Positions 41,500 through 50,603 of a DNA stretch of 64,000 nucleotides are shown here, one piece after another. The notes below the pieces were generated by a model. It was not told where the DNA came from, ran no database searches, and was given only the letters and a program-made list of their open reading frames with translations. The stretch covers positions 1 to 64,000 of the forward strand of contig JALNVF010000002.1 of assembly GCA_023231445.1 (NCBI GenBank), written 5' to 3'. A program made the position numbers and the translations under genes. Origin of the DNA: Treponema sp. GTDB taxonomy: Bacteria > Spirochaetota > Spirochaetia > Treponematales > Treponemataceae. How positions within the stretch are numbered: the stretch's first letter is position 1; each line of letters begins with the position of its first letter.

Positions 41500-41540
41500 G
41501 TAAAAAAAGACTGCCCCCGGGACGGGCAGTCTTTTTTTAC
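41500..41540. terminator. Strong terminator-like hairpin upstream of ilvE
   Basis: A 17-bp stem (41500..41516 with 41524..41540) around the core GACTGCCC/GGGCAGTC, flanked by A and T runs that make it a terminator on both strands. It lies about 95 bases upstream of the ilvE start, so the transcript it ends is not ilvE. It may end an RNA coming from the right across the repeat-rich gap. Confidence 0.85.
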
Positions 41541-41900
41541 GTGTAAATAAAAGAAAAAGCGGAGCTTTTTCGACAAACAGAAGACATCTTCCGGCTGTTC
41601 CTCCGCCTGTAACGCCCTGTTACCTTTGTCCGTATACCGCTCCGTACTGTGCCGTAACAGCCACCATACACTGTTCGTACTTACCGGTACATACTGCACG
41701 CAGTCGTTCCTGTACAGTGTCCGTAATCGTACCTGAATACAGTGCGGTATATGCGTTACCCGCCAGGTAGGAAGGTGCCTGCCCGTAAGCTGGGATGGGT
41801 ACTACCCGCTACTTAGGACGGCTGCTGCCCGTAAGCAGGGAAGGGGGCGTTCGGGAATTGTGCAGGTAATTATACAATTATATGTACGATAAGCTTACTA
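41541..41900. repeat. Gene-free, repeat-rich stretch with recurring CCGTAA motif
   Basis: The only gap above 300 bases (41406..41931). Beyond the terminator it holds no convincing gene. CCGTAA recurs at 41652, 41721, 41783 and 41829. The last two sit in near-identical blocks CTGCCCGTAAGCTGGGA and CTGCCCGTAAGCAGGGA, which can fold into small hairpins. GTAAC/GTTAC and CTGT/ACAG short inverted pairs occur before them. It could be a decayed repeat array, an untranslated RNA read leftwards into the terminator at 41500, or the remains of a gene. Confidence 0.5.
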
Positions 41901-41913
41901 AACGACACAAAAA

Positions 41914-41922
41914 TGATATACT
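41914..41922 (+). promoter_or_regulatory. Extended -10 promoter of ribF
   Basis: TGATATACT is an extended -10 (TGn-TATACT). The -35 is weak. The ATG follows nine bases later without a Shine-Dalgarno site, so the leader would be only a few bases. Confidence 0.45.
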
Positions 41923-41931
41923 TTCACCAGT

Positions 41932-42747
41932 ATGCTGATTTTGACATGGACACAGATTGAACGTATTTTTACAGAAAAGGAACAGGGGCCGGATATTTTT
42001 TCCGGAGGAAGTGCTGTAACGATCGGCAGCTTCGACGGTCCTCACATGGGCCACGAGGTACTTTTCAACGCAGTCTGTGAAGCATCCCGTTCCAACGGAT
42101 ATGCTCCGGGGGTTATCACATTTACGCATTCCGTCGGTGAATTTAAACGTCCTGAATCATATGAAGGTGATTTATCGACGCTTGCACAGCGGCTTGACGT
42201 ATTCAGAGAGAAAGGTATGGCATTCACTGTTGTCATTGACTTTTCTGCCGAATTCAGTAAAATGAAAGGACAGGATTTTTTCTATATACTTAGAAAGAGC
42301 TGCGGTTTAAAGTTTCTGGCAGAGGGAAAAGATTTCCGCTGCGGATACCGCGGAACTTTCGGTATGAAAGAAATTCTAGATTATTCCGTCTGCAACGGAA
42401 TTACAGCGCAATTTCCTGAACCCGTTTTATACGGAAGCAGTCGTATAAGTTCATCGCTTATACGGTCCTGTATTATTCGCGGTGATTTTTCTTCTGCCGC
42501 AAAGATGCTGGGCCATAATTACACGCTTGACTGTTCAGAAACGGTCTGGAAATGCGAAGACAGTCAATTTACCGCTGAAAGGCACAGTTTTTTGCAGGCT
42601 CTGCCCGCTGACGGTACATATGATGTTGTGGCAATATTGCCGGAAAGCAGAATACATCTGAGTCTGAGTGCAGAACCTCATTTCCTTCGCCTCGAGGTTC
42701 CGTACGAAAACACACTGTCCTGCATTAAGGCTGTAGAATTTATATGA
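41932..42747 (+). CDS. ribF: RibF-like FAD synthetase with degenerate riboflavin-kinase part
   Basis: The N-terminal FMN adenylyltransferase domain (about 1-185) is good: VTIGSFDGPHMGHEVLF with the HxGH nucleotide motif, GEDFRC-type AEGKDFRCGYRGTFG, and the SSRISSSLIR motif that ends this domain. The C-terminal part (about 190-271) should be riboflavin kinase. It keeps only scraps (MLGHNYTL, LPADGTYDVV), lacks the GFPTAN flavin/ATP motif and is short. The whole protein is 271 residues against about 310 in the family. FAD synthesis from FMN is likely, but riboflavin phosphorylation is doubtful. It precedes rpsO, as in many bacteria. Confidence 0.85.
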   Translation: MLILTWTQIERIFTEKEQGPDIFSGGSAVTIGSFDGPHMGHEVLFNAVCEASRSNGYAPGVITFTHSVGEFKRPESYEGDLSTLAQRLDVFREKGMAFTVVIDFSAEFSKMKGQDFFYILRKSCGLKFLAEGKDFRCGYRGTFGMKEILDYSVCNGITAQFPEPVLYGSSRISSSLIRSCIIRGDFSSAAKMLGHNYTLDCSETVWKCEDSQFTAERHSFLQALPADGTYDVVAILPESRIHLSLSAEPHFLRLEVPYENTLSCIKAVEFI

Positions 42748-42768
42748 AATTGATTTAGGAGAATCTTA

Positions 42769-43038
42769 ATGGCACTTACAAAAGAAGCAACTGCTGCAGT
42801 TATCACAAAATTCGGTGATAAAGAGGGCGATACCGGCAACACAAAAGTTCAGATAGCACTGCTGACTGACCGTATCACACAGCTTACCGCACATTCAAAA
42901 AACTTTCCCAAAGACAAGAGTTCAAAACGTGCGCTTATGAAGGTTGTCGGTGCACGCAGAAAGCTGTTAAAGTATTATGAACGGATAAACCTTGAAGGGT
43001 ATCGTGCGCTTATAAAAGAACTTGGTATCCGCAAGTAG
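42769..43038 (+). CDS. rpsO: Ribosomal protein S15
   Basis: An 89-residue small-subunit protein that binds 16S rRNA early in assembly. The sequence is typical: ITKFGDKEGDTGNTKVQIALLT, then RITQLTAHSKNFPKD, and VGARRKLLKYYERINLEGY. AGGAG lies before the ATG. It is followed by a terminator-like hairpin, then pnp, the common rpsO-pnp order. Confidence 0.98.
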   Translation: MALTKEATAAVITKFGDKEGDTGNTKVQIALLTDRITQLTAHSKNFPKDKSSKRALMKVVGARRKLLKYYERINLEGYRALIKELGIRK

Positions 43039-43045
43039 CATACTG

Positions 43046-43090
43046 AAAAAGCCTGCATGGCCGTGCACCGCGACGGCGGCAGGCTTTTTT
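43046..43090 (+). terminator. Terminator/attenuator between rpsO and pnp
   Basis: AAAAAGCCTGC (43046..43056) pairs with GCAGGCTTTTT (43079..43089). An inner GCCGT/ACGGC stem makes it a long hairpin, and it ends in a T-run. It probably lowers read-through into pnp. Confidence 0.8.
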
Positions 43091-43198
43091 ATTCATGTGG
43101 CGCAGGCTGAACTTGACGGCATATTGAGGAGTCTGCGATTCGCACCGTCCATGGCGCGCGGGCTGCGGAAAAGAAAATAAAAGAACTAGAAGGAAAAG

Positions 43199-45301
43199 AT
43201 GGTACAAAGAGTAACTGCAAAGGTCGGTGACGCCGATCTTATCCTGGAAACAGGAAAAATCGGAAAGCAGACGAACGGCTGTGTTTATGCACAGTGGGGC
43301 GGAGCTGCTGTTATTGCGACAGTATGTGCATCTCATGATGTTGTTGAAGGCATGGATTATGTCCCTGTCACTGTTGACTACAATGAAAAATTTTATGCGG
43401 CCGGTAAAATTCCCGGCGGTTTTGTAAAACGTGAAGGACGTCCGAAGGATAAGGAAATTCTCGTTTCCCGTCTTATTGACCGTCCTATGCGCCCTCTTTT
43501 TGAAATGACGTTCGGACGCGAGATTCAGATTGTGCCGACCTGCGTTTCTGCGGACGGCGTACATACACAGGATATTCTTGCAGTTATCGCTTCTTCTGCA
43601 GCGGTAACTATTTCTGATATTCCGTTCCACGGCCCGGTCGCTGCATGCCGTGTTGCGTATCTTGACGGACAGTATATTGTTAACCCGACTTTTGCTGAAA
43701 TAGAACGTGCTCAGCTTGAAATAGTTGTTGCAGGTACGGCGGACGGTTTTACAATGGTAGAAGGAGGTGCAAACGAAGCCTCTGAGGAAGTCATGCTCGG
43801 CGCGCTTGAAAAGGCACAGAGATTTATCACTGATATGTGCCGTCTGCAGGAAGAACTGCGGAAGCTCGCGGGAAAAGAAAAACTTCCTCTTGCTCCTCTT
43901 GATATTACGCTTGCAAATGCTGCACAGATTGAAGCTGAAGCGGTTCCGCTTATGCAGGATGCGTGTTTCAGACAGGGAAAACAGGCACGCGGTACGGCTG
44001 TCGAATCTGTTAAAAAGGCTGTTGCTGCAAAATATGCAGACCAGCTTGCAGATCCTGTTCAGGCAAAACTTTATGCCGCTCTTATTGACGATATTCAGTA
44101 TAAGCTTCTGCGGAAGTCCATTCTTGACCGCGGTGTCCGTATAGACGGACGTTCCTGTGACGAAATCCGCCCGATAACATGCGAAGTTAATGTACTTCCC
44201 CGTCCTCACGGATCGGCATTGTTCACACGCGGCGAAACTCAGTCTCTTGCCGTTACAACACTCGGCACGTCTCTTGATGAACAGGCGTATGATGATATTG
44301 ACGGCGACCGCAGTGAACACTTTATACTGCATTATAATTTCCCGCCGTATTCTGTCGGTGAGGTTGGAAAACTTACGACCGGCCGCAGGGAAATCGGACA
44401 CGGTAATCTTGCACGGCGTTCTCTGGCGCCAATGGTGCCGGGCCGCGATGAATTTCCGTACACAATCCGTGTAGTTTCTGAAATTATGGAATCAAACGGT
44501 TCGTCTTCTCAGGCTTCAACGTGCGGCGGCTGTCTTTCCATGCTTGCCGCAGGTGTACCGCTTAAAAAGATGGTTGCCGGTGTGGCGATGGGACTTATTA
44601 CCGACGGACCGAAATATGAGCATTATAAGATCCTTTCCGATATTCTCGGAGAGGAAGATCACCTTGGTGATATGGATTTCAAAGTTGCCGGAACAAAAGA
44701 CGGTATTACCGGATTCCAGATGGATATAAAGATTGCGGGTGTTTCCATGGAAATTATGAAGGAAGCGCTTGCACAGGCTAAGGCCGGACGTCTGCACATT
44801 CTCGGAATCATGGAACAGTGCATCAGTAAGCCGCAGCCTATCAGTCTGTATGCTCCGAAAATTCTTTCAATGAAGATTCCGGTAGATAAAATCGGTGCGC
44901 TCATCGGACCCGGCGGAAAGAACGTCAAGGCACTCTGCGCACAGTACGGTGTTACAATCAATACTGATGACGACGGAACTGTTACGATTTTCGGAAAAAC
45001 CGGAAATGCAGCGGAAGAGGCAAAGAAAGCGGTAAAGGGAATTACGGAAGATCCGGAACCGGGGACTATTTACAATGGAACGGTAAAACGGATTATGGAT
45101 TTCGGAGCATTTGTCGAAATTCTTCCGGGAAAAGAAGGCCTTTGCCATATTTCAAAACTTTCGCATCAGCGGGTCGAAAAAGTAACTGATGTTCTCAAGG
45201 AAGGACAGCAGATTCCTGTAAAACTTCTTGAAGTTGACAAGATGGGGCGTCTGAATCTTTCATATATTGACGCTCTTGATGAACAGGCGAAAAACAAATA
45301 A
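43199..45301 (+). CDS. pnp: Polynucleotide phosphorylase
   Basis: A 3'-5' exoribonuclease using phosphate, part of RNA decay. It has 700 residues with the standard order: RNase PH domain 1 ([18 protein letters not shown]), the helical middle, catalytic RNase PH domain 2 ([16 protein letters not shown] and the active-site [19 protein letters not shown]), then KH ([19 protein letters not shown]) and S1 ([20 protein letters not shown]) at the end. AGAAGG precedes the ATG. The 160-base gap from rpsO carries the attenuator hairpin and then a region with no gene; pnp leaders often bind PNPase itself. Confidence 0.98.
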   Translation: MVQRVTAKVGDADLILETGKIGKQTNGCVYAQWGGAAVIATVCASHDVVEGMDYVPVTVDYNEKFYAAGKIPGGFVKREGRPKDKEILVSRLIDRPMRPLFEMTFGREIQIVPTCVSADGVHTQDILAVIASSAAVTISDIPFHGPVAACRVAYLDGQYIVNPTFAEIERAQLEIVVAGTADGFTMVEGGANEASEEVMLGALEKAQRFITDMCRLQEELRKLAGKEKLPLAPLDITLANAAQIEAEAVPLMQDACFRQGKQARGTAVESVKKAVAAKYADQLADPVQAKLYAALIDDIQYKLLRKSILDRGVRIDGRSCDEIRPITCEVNVLPRPHGSALFTRGETQSLAVTTLGTSLDEQAYDDIDGDRSEHFILHYNFPPYSVGEVGKLTTGRREIGHGNLARRSLAPMVPGRDEFPYTIRVVSEIMESNGSSSQASTCGGCLSMLAAGVPLKKMVAGVAMGLITDGPKYEHYKILSDILGEEDHLGDMDFKVAGTKDGITGFQMDIKIAGVSMEIMKEALAQAKAGRLHILGIMEQCISKPQPISLYAPKILSMKIPVDKIGALIGPGGKNVKALCAQYGVTINTDDDGTVTIFGKTGNAAEEAKKAVKGITEDPEPGTIYNGTVKRIMDFGAFVEILPGKEGLCHISKLSHQRVEKVTDVLKEGQQIPVKLLEVDKMGRLNLSYIDALDEQAKNK

Positions 45302-45304
45302 ATC

Positions 45305-46618
45305 ATGACAACCGGACCGCAACCGGGAATAAGCCCGGTAAAGCTGCGGAACGGCGTCATACTCATCACGGAACCGATTGTAACAGGTAAAACTGCCGCA
45401 ATCGGTTTCTGGTTTTATACGGGCAGCAGAGCCGAATGCGATGCGAACCGGGGTGTGACGCATTTTACGGAGCATATGCTTTTTAAGGGGACGACAACCC
45501 GTACCGCATTCGACATTGCCTGTGCGTTTGACCGCATGGGCGGGTATATTAATGCATATACGGAACGGGAGGATGTGTGCGTATACTGTGTAGTTCCTTC
45601 TTTAAAAGTTCAGGAAGCACTTACTATTTTATGTGATATGGCTGAAAATGCGGTATTTGACCGTGAAGAATTTGAGCGGGAGCGAAAGGTCGTTGAAAGC
45701 GAAATACTAACGTCTGCCGATGATCCTGAGGATTCTGCGCTTGACGCTGTTGAGAACGCGGTCTGGCCTCATCAGAAAATCAGCGCCAGTATCAGCGGCA
45801 CGGTTGAACAGGTAAAAGCTCTGCGTCAGGAAGATGTTTCATCCTGGTATAAGGACCATTTTGTACACGGCAGAATGTGTGTATGTGCTGCCGGCTGTTT
45901 CGATCAGAAGGCCCTTGAGGAACGCATTGCAGCACTTCCGCAGCATGAGGAGCTTCCTCTTGAAGGTGCAGACAAAGTTCTTGCAGCGTTCTATGCGGAT
46001 CAGCGTCCGGTATGGAAAAGCGGAATTTCATTTATAAAATCTTCATTCCGGCAGGAACAGTTTTTCCTTCTGTATCCGCTCCGGTTTCCGGTAGATGAAC
46101 GTACCTACTATACACTGGCTGTTATGAATGCACTTACCGGCGATACGATGAGTTCCCGTCTGTTTCAGACGCTGCGTGAAAAAGGCGGATGGTGTTACAG
46201 TGTGTACAGTTATTCGTCGTTTTATGCCGATACGGCATGCTGGTGTGCATACGCATCTTCGGCAAAACGAAGCAGCGGGCGTATTCTTACTGATCTGCAT
46301 AGTGAAATGAAAAAACTTTTTGAGAACGGAGTGAGTGAAGATGAAGTTGATGCTGCGCGTGAACATTTGTGCGGTGAAGAACTTATGGCTGATTCCGACA
46401 TTGAAAACCGCATGAAGTTTCTTGAACGGTGCTATGACAGTGGTTATGGATTTGCACCGGTGGATGAACGTATTGAACTTATCCGCAGTGTAACGAAACA
46501 CGATATAAGGCATTGTTTACATGAACTGTTTGATGTAGAAAATAAAGCGCTTGTTGTCTACGGTCCCGGGCTTTCATTAAAAGAAAAAAAAGATATAATC
46601 ACTATATATGGCAGATAA
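45305..46618 (+). CDS. M16-family zinc peptidase (processing-peptidase-like)
   Basis: A 437-residue protein with the inverted zinc motif HFTEHMLFKGT (His-x2-Glu-His), the downstream ligand Glu in ESEILTSADDPEDSA, and NAYTEREDVCVYC. The C-terminal half has the R/Y pair region ALTGDTMSSRLFQTLREKGGWCYSVYSYSS. It probably degrades or trims peptides, and its location (cytoplasm or periplasm) is unclear since no signal peptide is seen. It starts three bases after the pnp stop, as in many bacteria, and its 3' end overlaps dut by 11 bases. Confidence 0.93.
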   Translation: MTTGPQPGISPVKLRNGVILITEPIVTGKTAAIGFWFYTGSRAECDANRGVTHFTEHMLFKGTTTRTAFDIACAFDRMGGYINAYTEREDVCVYCVVPSLKVQEALTILCDMAENAVFDREEFERERKVVESEILTSADDPEDSALDAVENAVWPHQKISASISGTVEQVKALRQEDVSSWYKDHFVHGRMCVCAAGCFDQKALEERIAALPQHEELPLEGADKVLAAFYADQRPVWKSGISFIKSSFRQEQFFLLYPLRFPVDERTYYTLAVMNALTGDTMSSRLFQTLREKGGWCYSVYSYSSFYADTACWCAYASSAKRSSGRILTDLHSEMKKLFENGVSEDEVDAAREHLCGEELMADSDIENRMKFLERCYDSGYGFAPVDERIELIRSVTKHDIRHCLHELFDVENKALVVYGPGLSLKEKKDIITIYGR

Positions 46619-47075
46619 TATGGAAAAACCAATCGAGATCAAATGTACAGCAGAAAAGGGAGCGTCGGTACCTGTATATAAAACTGACGGTGCCGCCGGT
46701 GCTGATATATGTGCGTTTATTCAGCAGCCCGTAACGCTTGCGGCGGGGACATCCGCACTTATTCCCACCGGTTTGTGTTTCGCCATTCCGCAGGGATATG
46801 AAATACAGGTTCGTCCCCGGTCGGGTCTTGCAGCAAAAAACGGTATTACCGTTCTTAATACGCCGGGTACTATTGACAGTGATTATCGCGGTGAAATAAA
46901 AATTATTCTTATAAATCTGGGACGGGATCCGTTTGTTGTGCATAACGGCGACCGGATAGCACAGATTGTCGTTGCCCCTGTAATACGGGGAAATTTTGTC
47001 CCTGCGGATATTCTTGAAGAAACCGTGCGCGGTACGGGTGGTTTCGGCTCCACCGGTGTCGGAGTCAGTGCATGA
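46608..47075 (+). CDS. dut: dUTP pyrophosphatase
   Basis: Hydrolyses dUTP to dUMP, keeping uracil out of DNA. It is a 155-residue trimeric-type enzyme with all five motifs: GAAGADICAF, VRPRSGLAAKNGI, NTPGTIDSDYRGEIKIILIN, RIAQIVVAP, and the C-terminal RGTGGFGSTG that closes the active site. It overlaps the M16 stop by 11 bases and meets lptF in an ATGA overlap. No clear ribosome site is seen at ATG 46608. A second ATG at 46620 (five codons in) is possible. Confidence 0.97.
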   Translation: MADNMEKPIEIKCTAEKGASVPVYKTDGAAGADICAFIQQPVTLAAGTSALIPTGLCFAIPQGYEIQVRPRSGLAAKNGITVLNTPGTIDSDYRGEIKIILINLGRDPFVVHNGDRIAQIVVAPVIRGNFVPADILEETVRGTGGFGSTGVGVSA

Positions 47076-48361
47076 ATTTCAAACTGCCGCAGAATGAATT
47101 TTCACGAGAAACGGGGAAAAAGCTCAGCAGTATAAAAAAAAGTACAGCCTGTGCAGCCGGTATTGCAGCCGACTTTCTCAGGCTGTGTGCCGAAACTGTT
47201 TCAGATAAAATAGATTCGTTTCAGAGAAAGTATCTGCACAAGGGGGAACTCCGCGATCATGTTCTTGACAGATATCTGCTCCGCGAATTACTTTTGTATT
47301 TTGCAATATCGTTTCTCTTTTTCTTTATGGTTTTTTTTGTAAACCAGATTCTGCTGCTTGCGGAGAATATACTTAAAAAAAGGGTGCCGCTCTGGGATGT
47401 TATTAAACTGATTACATACTGTCTGCCCTTCATCATTGCGCAGTCAGCTCCGTTTGCAACGCTCGTTGGATTCCTTATGTGTCTGGGACGGCTGATGAGC
47501 GACAATGAGATAATAATCTTTCATGCTTCCGGCCTTGGGTACCGGATCCTGCTGCGTCCTGTTATTCTCCTTGGAATAGTCATTTCCATCGCTTCATTTT
47601 TTGTTAATGATTATCTGCTTCCTCTTGGTACAATACATTATAACAAACTGTACCGCTCGATTCTTGCATCGAATCCGACTGTGGAACTTGAGCCTCATTC
47701 GGTGAAGCGGCTTAATAATTCTACGCTTATAATCGGAAATGTTTCAGGCAGTGAAGTGTCGGATCTTGTTTTATTTGATAAAGGAAATGACAACCGTATC
47801 CGGATTATTACGGCGGGAAAATCAAAGCTGGTAAGCGCGAAGAAGGAGGGGGTTCTTATGCAGATGAGCATGACTGACACGCTTGCGCTTTTTTTCGATG
47901 AAAAAAGATTCACCGATTATGATGTCCTTGATTCTGGAAAAGTTGTACTGAATATTTTTGATTCATCCTTTTTTAAGTCGGACACGACTGTCAGTCCGCG
48001 CGAAATGACATCGTATGATTTGGGACGGACTCTGCAGAAATTGAAAAAGGACAGTAATACGAACAAGCGTACGCTTAATTTGTATTCTCTTGAGTTTAAT
48101 AAGAAATTTTCTCTTCCGTTCGGTTCTTTTTTCTTTGCAATTCTGGCTCTGCCTCTTGCTCTTTTGTTCGGAAAACGGAACGGGCAGACGATCGGTATGA
48201 TTCTGGGAATATTCATCTGCGTATTCTACTGGGCCATGATGATACTCGGACAGATTGCTGCAAGTCGTAACGGATTTAATGCATTCTGGAGTATGTGGAT
48301 ACCGGATCTGGTAATAGGTGCGGCAGGCTGTCTGTTCTACATCAGATTGAGGCAGAAATGA
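47072..48361 (+). CDS. LptF/LptG-family (YjgP/YjgQ) permease, first of a pair
   Basis: An inner-membrane half of the lipopolysaccharide-type exporter LptB2FG. The 429-residue protein has six membrane segments in two groups of three around a periplasmic beta-jellyroll domain (about residues 190-320). Segments include LLLYFAISFLFFFMVFFV, FIIAQSAPFATLVGFLMCL and FFFAILALPLALLFG. It carries a charged N-terminal extension of about 65 residues before the first segment, which E. coli LptF lacks. The ATG overlaps the dut stop (ATGA), and the next permease overlaps its stop in the same way. Treponemes are thought to lack classical LPS, so the cargo is uncertain. Confidence 0.85.
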   Translation: MNFKLPQNEFSRETGKKLSSIKKSTACAAGIAADFLRLCAETVSDKIDSFQRKYLHKGELRDHVLDRYLLRELLLYFAISFLFFFMVFFVNQILLLAENILKKRVPLWDVIKLITYCLPFIIAQSAPFATLVGFLMCLGRLMSDNEIIIFHASGLGYRILLRPVILLGIVISIASFFVNDYLLPLGTIHYNKLYRSILASNPTVELEPHSVKRLNNSTLIIGNVSGSEVSDLVLFDKGNDNRIRIITAGKSKLVSAKKEGVLMQMSMTDTLALFFDEKRFTDYDVLDSGKVVLNIFDSSFFKSDTTVSPREMTSYDLGRTLQKLKKDSNTNKRTLNLYSLEFNKKFSLPFGSFFFAILALPLALLFGKRNGQTIGMILGIFICVFYWAMMILGQIAASRNGFNAFWSMWIPDLVIGAAGCLFYIRLRQK

Positions 48362-49434
48362 CACTTGTAAAATATCTGTACAGAAGGTTTATGCCGGTTT
48401 TTGTAGGAGCGGTTGCTTTCTTTTCCCTTGTCCTTGTTCTTGTGGATCTTCTTATGAATTTATGGAAATACATTCAGAATCAGGTACCGGCGACGCAGGT
48501 ATTTATGCTTATGCTGTATTACGTTCCAAAGACAATATGGTATGCCGTTCCGCTGGGCATTCTTTTTGCAAGTTCGTTTACACTCAGTAATTTTTATGCT
48601 GGCAACGAGCTTACTGCTGTGTTTGCGTCAGGTGTATCTCTTTTCAAATTTACATTGCCGCTGCTTGTTTTTTCATTCGTCATGAGTTTTGTTCTTTTTA
48701 TCTTTGAAGACAACCTTGTTGTTAATACGTATGCAAAAAAAACCGAATTGCAGAGTCAGATGCTGAAAGAGAAAAAGTCTCTTAATAACGACAGAATAGT
48801 AGTTCTGGCCGAAGGTGGAAACGTCATCTATAAAGCTGACCTGTATGAGGATGCACAGAAACGTCTGTACAATGTGTATTTTATTTTCAGAGATGAACAT
48901 CAGAACCTGCAGGCTGTAATACATGCAGATTCCGCAAAATGGGATACGGCGCAGAATATCTGGAAACTTCAGAATGCAATGCAGTATACAAACAGAATCG
49001 GGACTATTGTGCTGGAAACTGTTTCTGCAGAATATACAGAACGTCTTGTTGAACCTGCAGAGACGTTCAGAAACAATACAATTTCAGTTGAAGAAGTAAC
49101 GGTCAAAGTGGCTAAAGAATATGTAGAGCATCTTATGAGAACAGGACTACCGTATAACGAATCGCTTTCGCTGTATTACAAGAAATTTGCCTTTCCGTTT
49201 GTTGTATTCATTGTGGTGTTTCTTTCCATTGGCCTTTCCGGACGGACTGCAAAGAACGTTATGCTCACAAGTCTTGCATTTTCAATAAGTGCCGCGGTTT
49301 TATTTTACGTTACGCAGATGGTGACAATGCTACTTGCTAAATTCGGCTATATTTCAGCATTTTCGGGAGCGTGGTTCCCGGTCATATTATTTACAGTAAT
49401 AAGCGTAGGTTTACTGCGCGGTGCAAGGACGTAA
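48358..49434 (+). CDS. LptF/LptG-family (YjgP/YjgQ) permease, second of a pair
   Basis: Partner of the preceding gene, 358 residues without the N-terminal extension. The membrane segments AVAFFSLVLVLVDLLMNL, VPKTIWYAVPLGILFASSF and LPLLVFSFVMSFVLFIF, then a periplasmic jellyroll part and three C-terminal segments, follow the family pattern. ATG 48358 overlaps the previous stop (ATGA). The frame continues 21 codons upstream, but only inside the first permease gene, so it is not used. Which one is LptF and which LptG cannot be settled by eye. No lptB or lptA is in the window. Confidence 0.85.
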   Translation: MTLVKYLYRRFMPVFVGAVAFFSLVLVLVDLLMNLWKYIQNQVPATQVFMLMLYYVPKTIWYAVPLGILFASSFTLSNFYAGNELTAVFASGVSLFKFTLPLLVFSFVMSFVLFIFEDNLVVNTYAKKTELQSQMLKEKKSLNNDRIVVLAEGGNVIYKADLYEDAQKRLYNVYFIFRDEHQNLQAVIHADSAKWDTAQNIWKLQNAMQYTNRIGTIVLETVSAEYTERLVEPAETFRNNTISVEEVTVKVAKEYVEHLMRTGLPYNESLSLYYKKFAFPFVVFIVVFLSIGLSGRTAKNVMLTSLAFSISAAVLFYVTQMVTMLLAKFGYISAFSGAWFPVILFTVISVGLLRGART

Positions 49435-49435
49435 T

Positions 49436-50578
49436 ATGCAGATATTCAGTGTGCAGCATAAAAGCGCAGAAAGTACGGGAATACGGGCCCGTACAGGTTT
49501 ACTTCAGCTTCCCCACGGAGTAGTGCATACGCCCGTATTCATGCCGGTCGGTACGAACGCAACGGTAAAAGCGGTTTCAAAAGAATCTCTTGAAGAAATA
49601 GGGTTTGAGATCATACTTGCGAATACGTATCATCTGTTTCTCCGTCCTGGCCCCGATTTGATAAAAGAGGCGGGCGGTCTGCACGGTTTTTCTCAGTGGA
49701 ACAGAAATTTTCTGACAGATTCCGGCGGATTCCAGGTGTTTTCTCTTGCAAAACTGCGCAGAATTTCTATGGAAGGCGCTGAATTTCAGAGTCATATAGA
49801 CGGTTCCCGTCATCTTTTTACACCCGAAAACGTTGTGCAGACTCAGGCGAAGTTCAACAGCGATATCCAGATGCAGCTTGATGTTTGTACCGGCTGGGGG
49901 GTGGAACGGAAGGAAGCAGAGCGTGCACTTGTTGTTACGACAAGCTGGGCGGAACGTGCAAAAAATGAATGGCTTGTGCAGCAGGAAAACGGATACAAGG
50001 GAATGTTGTTCCCGATCGTGCAGGGTAATTTTTTTGAGGATCTGCGGAAAGAAAGCGCTCAGTTTGTATCTTCTCTTGATACTCCGGGAATTGCGATCGG
50101 AGGTCTTTCTGTGGGAGAACCTGCCGGCGAGTTTGCGCGGTTTCTGCAGTACACGATGCAGTATCTGCCGGAAGAAAAACCTACATATGTTATGGGAATC
50201 GGAACGCCGGAATATATTCTTGAGGCAGTTGCTGACGGAGTGGACATGTTTGACTGTGTCCTTCCCACGCGCAATGCACGCAACGGATCATATTTTACGC
50301 GTGACGGAATGCTTTCAATCAAGCAGGAACGGTTCGAACATGATTTTACTCCCATAGACAGTGAATGTCACTGTAAAGTCTGCCGTACCTATTCCCGTGC
50401 ATATCTCCGTCATCTGTATAAAGATCAGGAAATACTGAGTGCTATGCTTTCATCGTATCACAATCTGTATTTTCTGCATAATATGCTCAGTGAGATCCGG
50501 AAGGCAATTGAAGAAGATGCATTTGTTCAGTACCGGAAGAATTTCCTTGCCCGTTTTGAGTCAGGAAATATCAGATAA
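49436..50578 (+). CDS. tgt: Queuine/preQ1 tRNA-ribosyltransferase
   Basis: Swaps G34 for a queuosine precursor in Asp, Asn, His and Tyr tRNAs. It has 380 residues. Nucleophile regions and motifs: FLTDSGGFQVFSLAKL (catalytic Asp), GGLSVGEP, and the second Asp in DGVDMFDCVLPTRNAR. The zinc site CHCKVCRTYSRAYLRHL has three Cys and a His. ATG 49436 follows AAGGAC and is one base after the lptG stop. A slightly longer frame from 49421 lies inside lptG. No queuosine synthesis genes are near, so the base could be salvaged. Confidence 0.97.
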   Translation: MQIFSVQHKSAESTGIRARTGLLQLPHGVVHTPVFMPVGTNATVKAVSKESLEEIGFEIILANTYHLFLRPGPDLIKEAGGLHGFSQWNRNFLTDSGGFQVFSLAKLRRISMEGAEFQSHIDGSRHLFTPENVVQTQAKFNSDIQMQLDVCTGWGVERKEAERALVVTTSWAERAKNEWLVQQENGYKGMLFPIVQGNFFEDLRKESAQFVSSLDTPGIAIGGLSVGEPAGEFARFLQYTMQYLPEEKPTYVMGIGTPEYILEAVADGVDMFDCVLPTRNARNGSYFTRDGMLSIKQERFEHDFTPIDSECHCKVCRTYSRAYLRHLYKDQEILSAMLSSYHNLYFLHNMLSEIRKAIEEDAFVQYRKNFLARFESGNIR

Positions 50579-50603
50579 AACAGTTCGTATACGGGAGAAA
50601 TAT

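Noticed and set aside
41481..41699. A 72-codon minus-strand frame in the repeat-rich gap
   Set aside because: It runs through the terminator hairpin, has no ribosome site and no recognisable composition. The stretch is better read as non-coding.
43010..44401. A 463-codon open frame on the minus strand across rpsO and pnp
   Set aside because: It lies entirely opposite the well-conserved pnp gene. Its product is rich in Arg, Cys and Phe, as shadows of real genes are, and it has no start signals.
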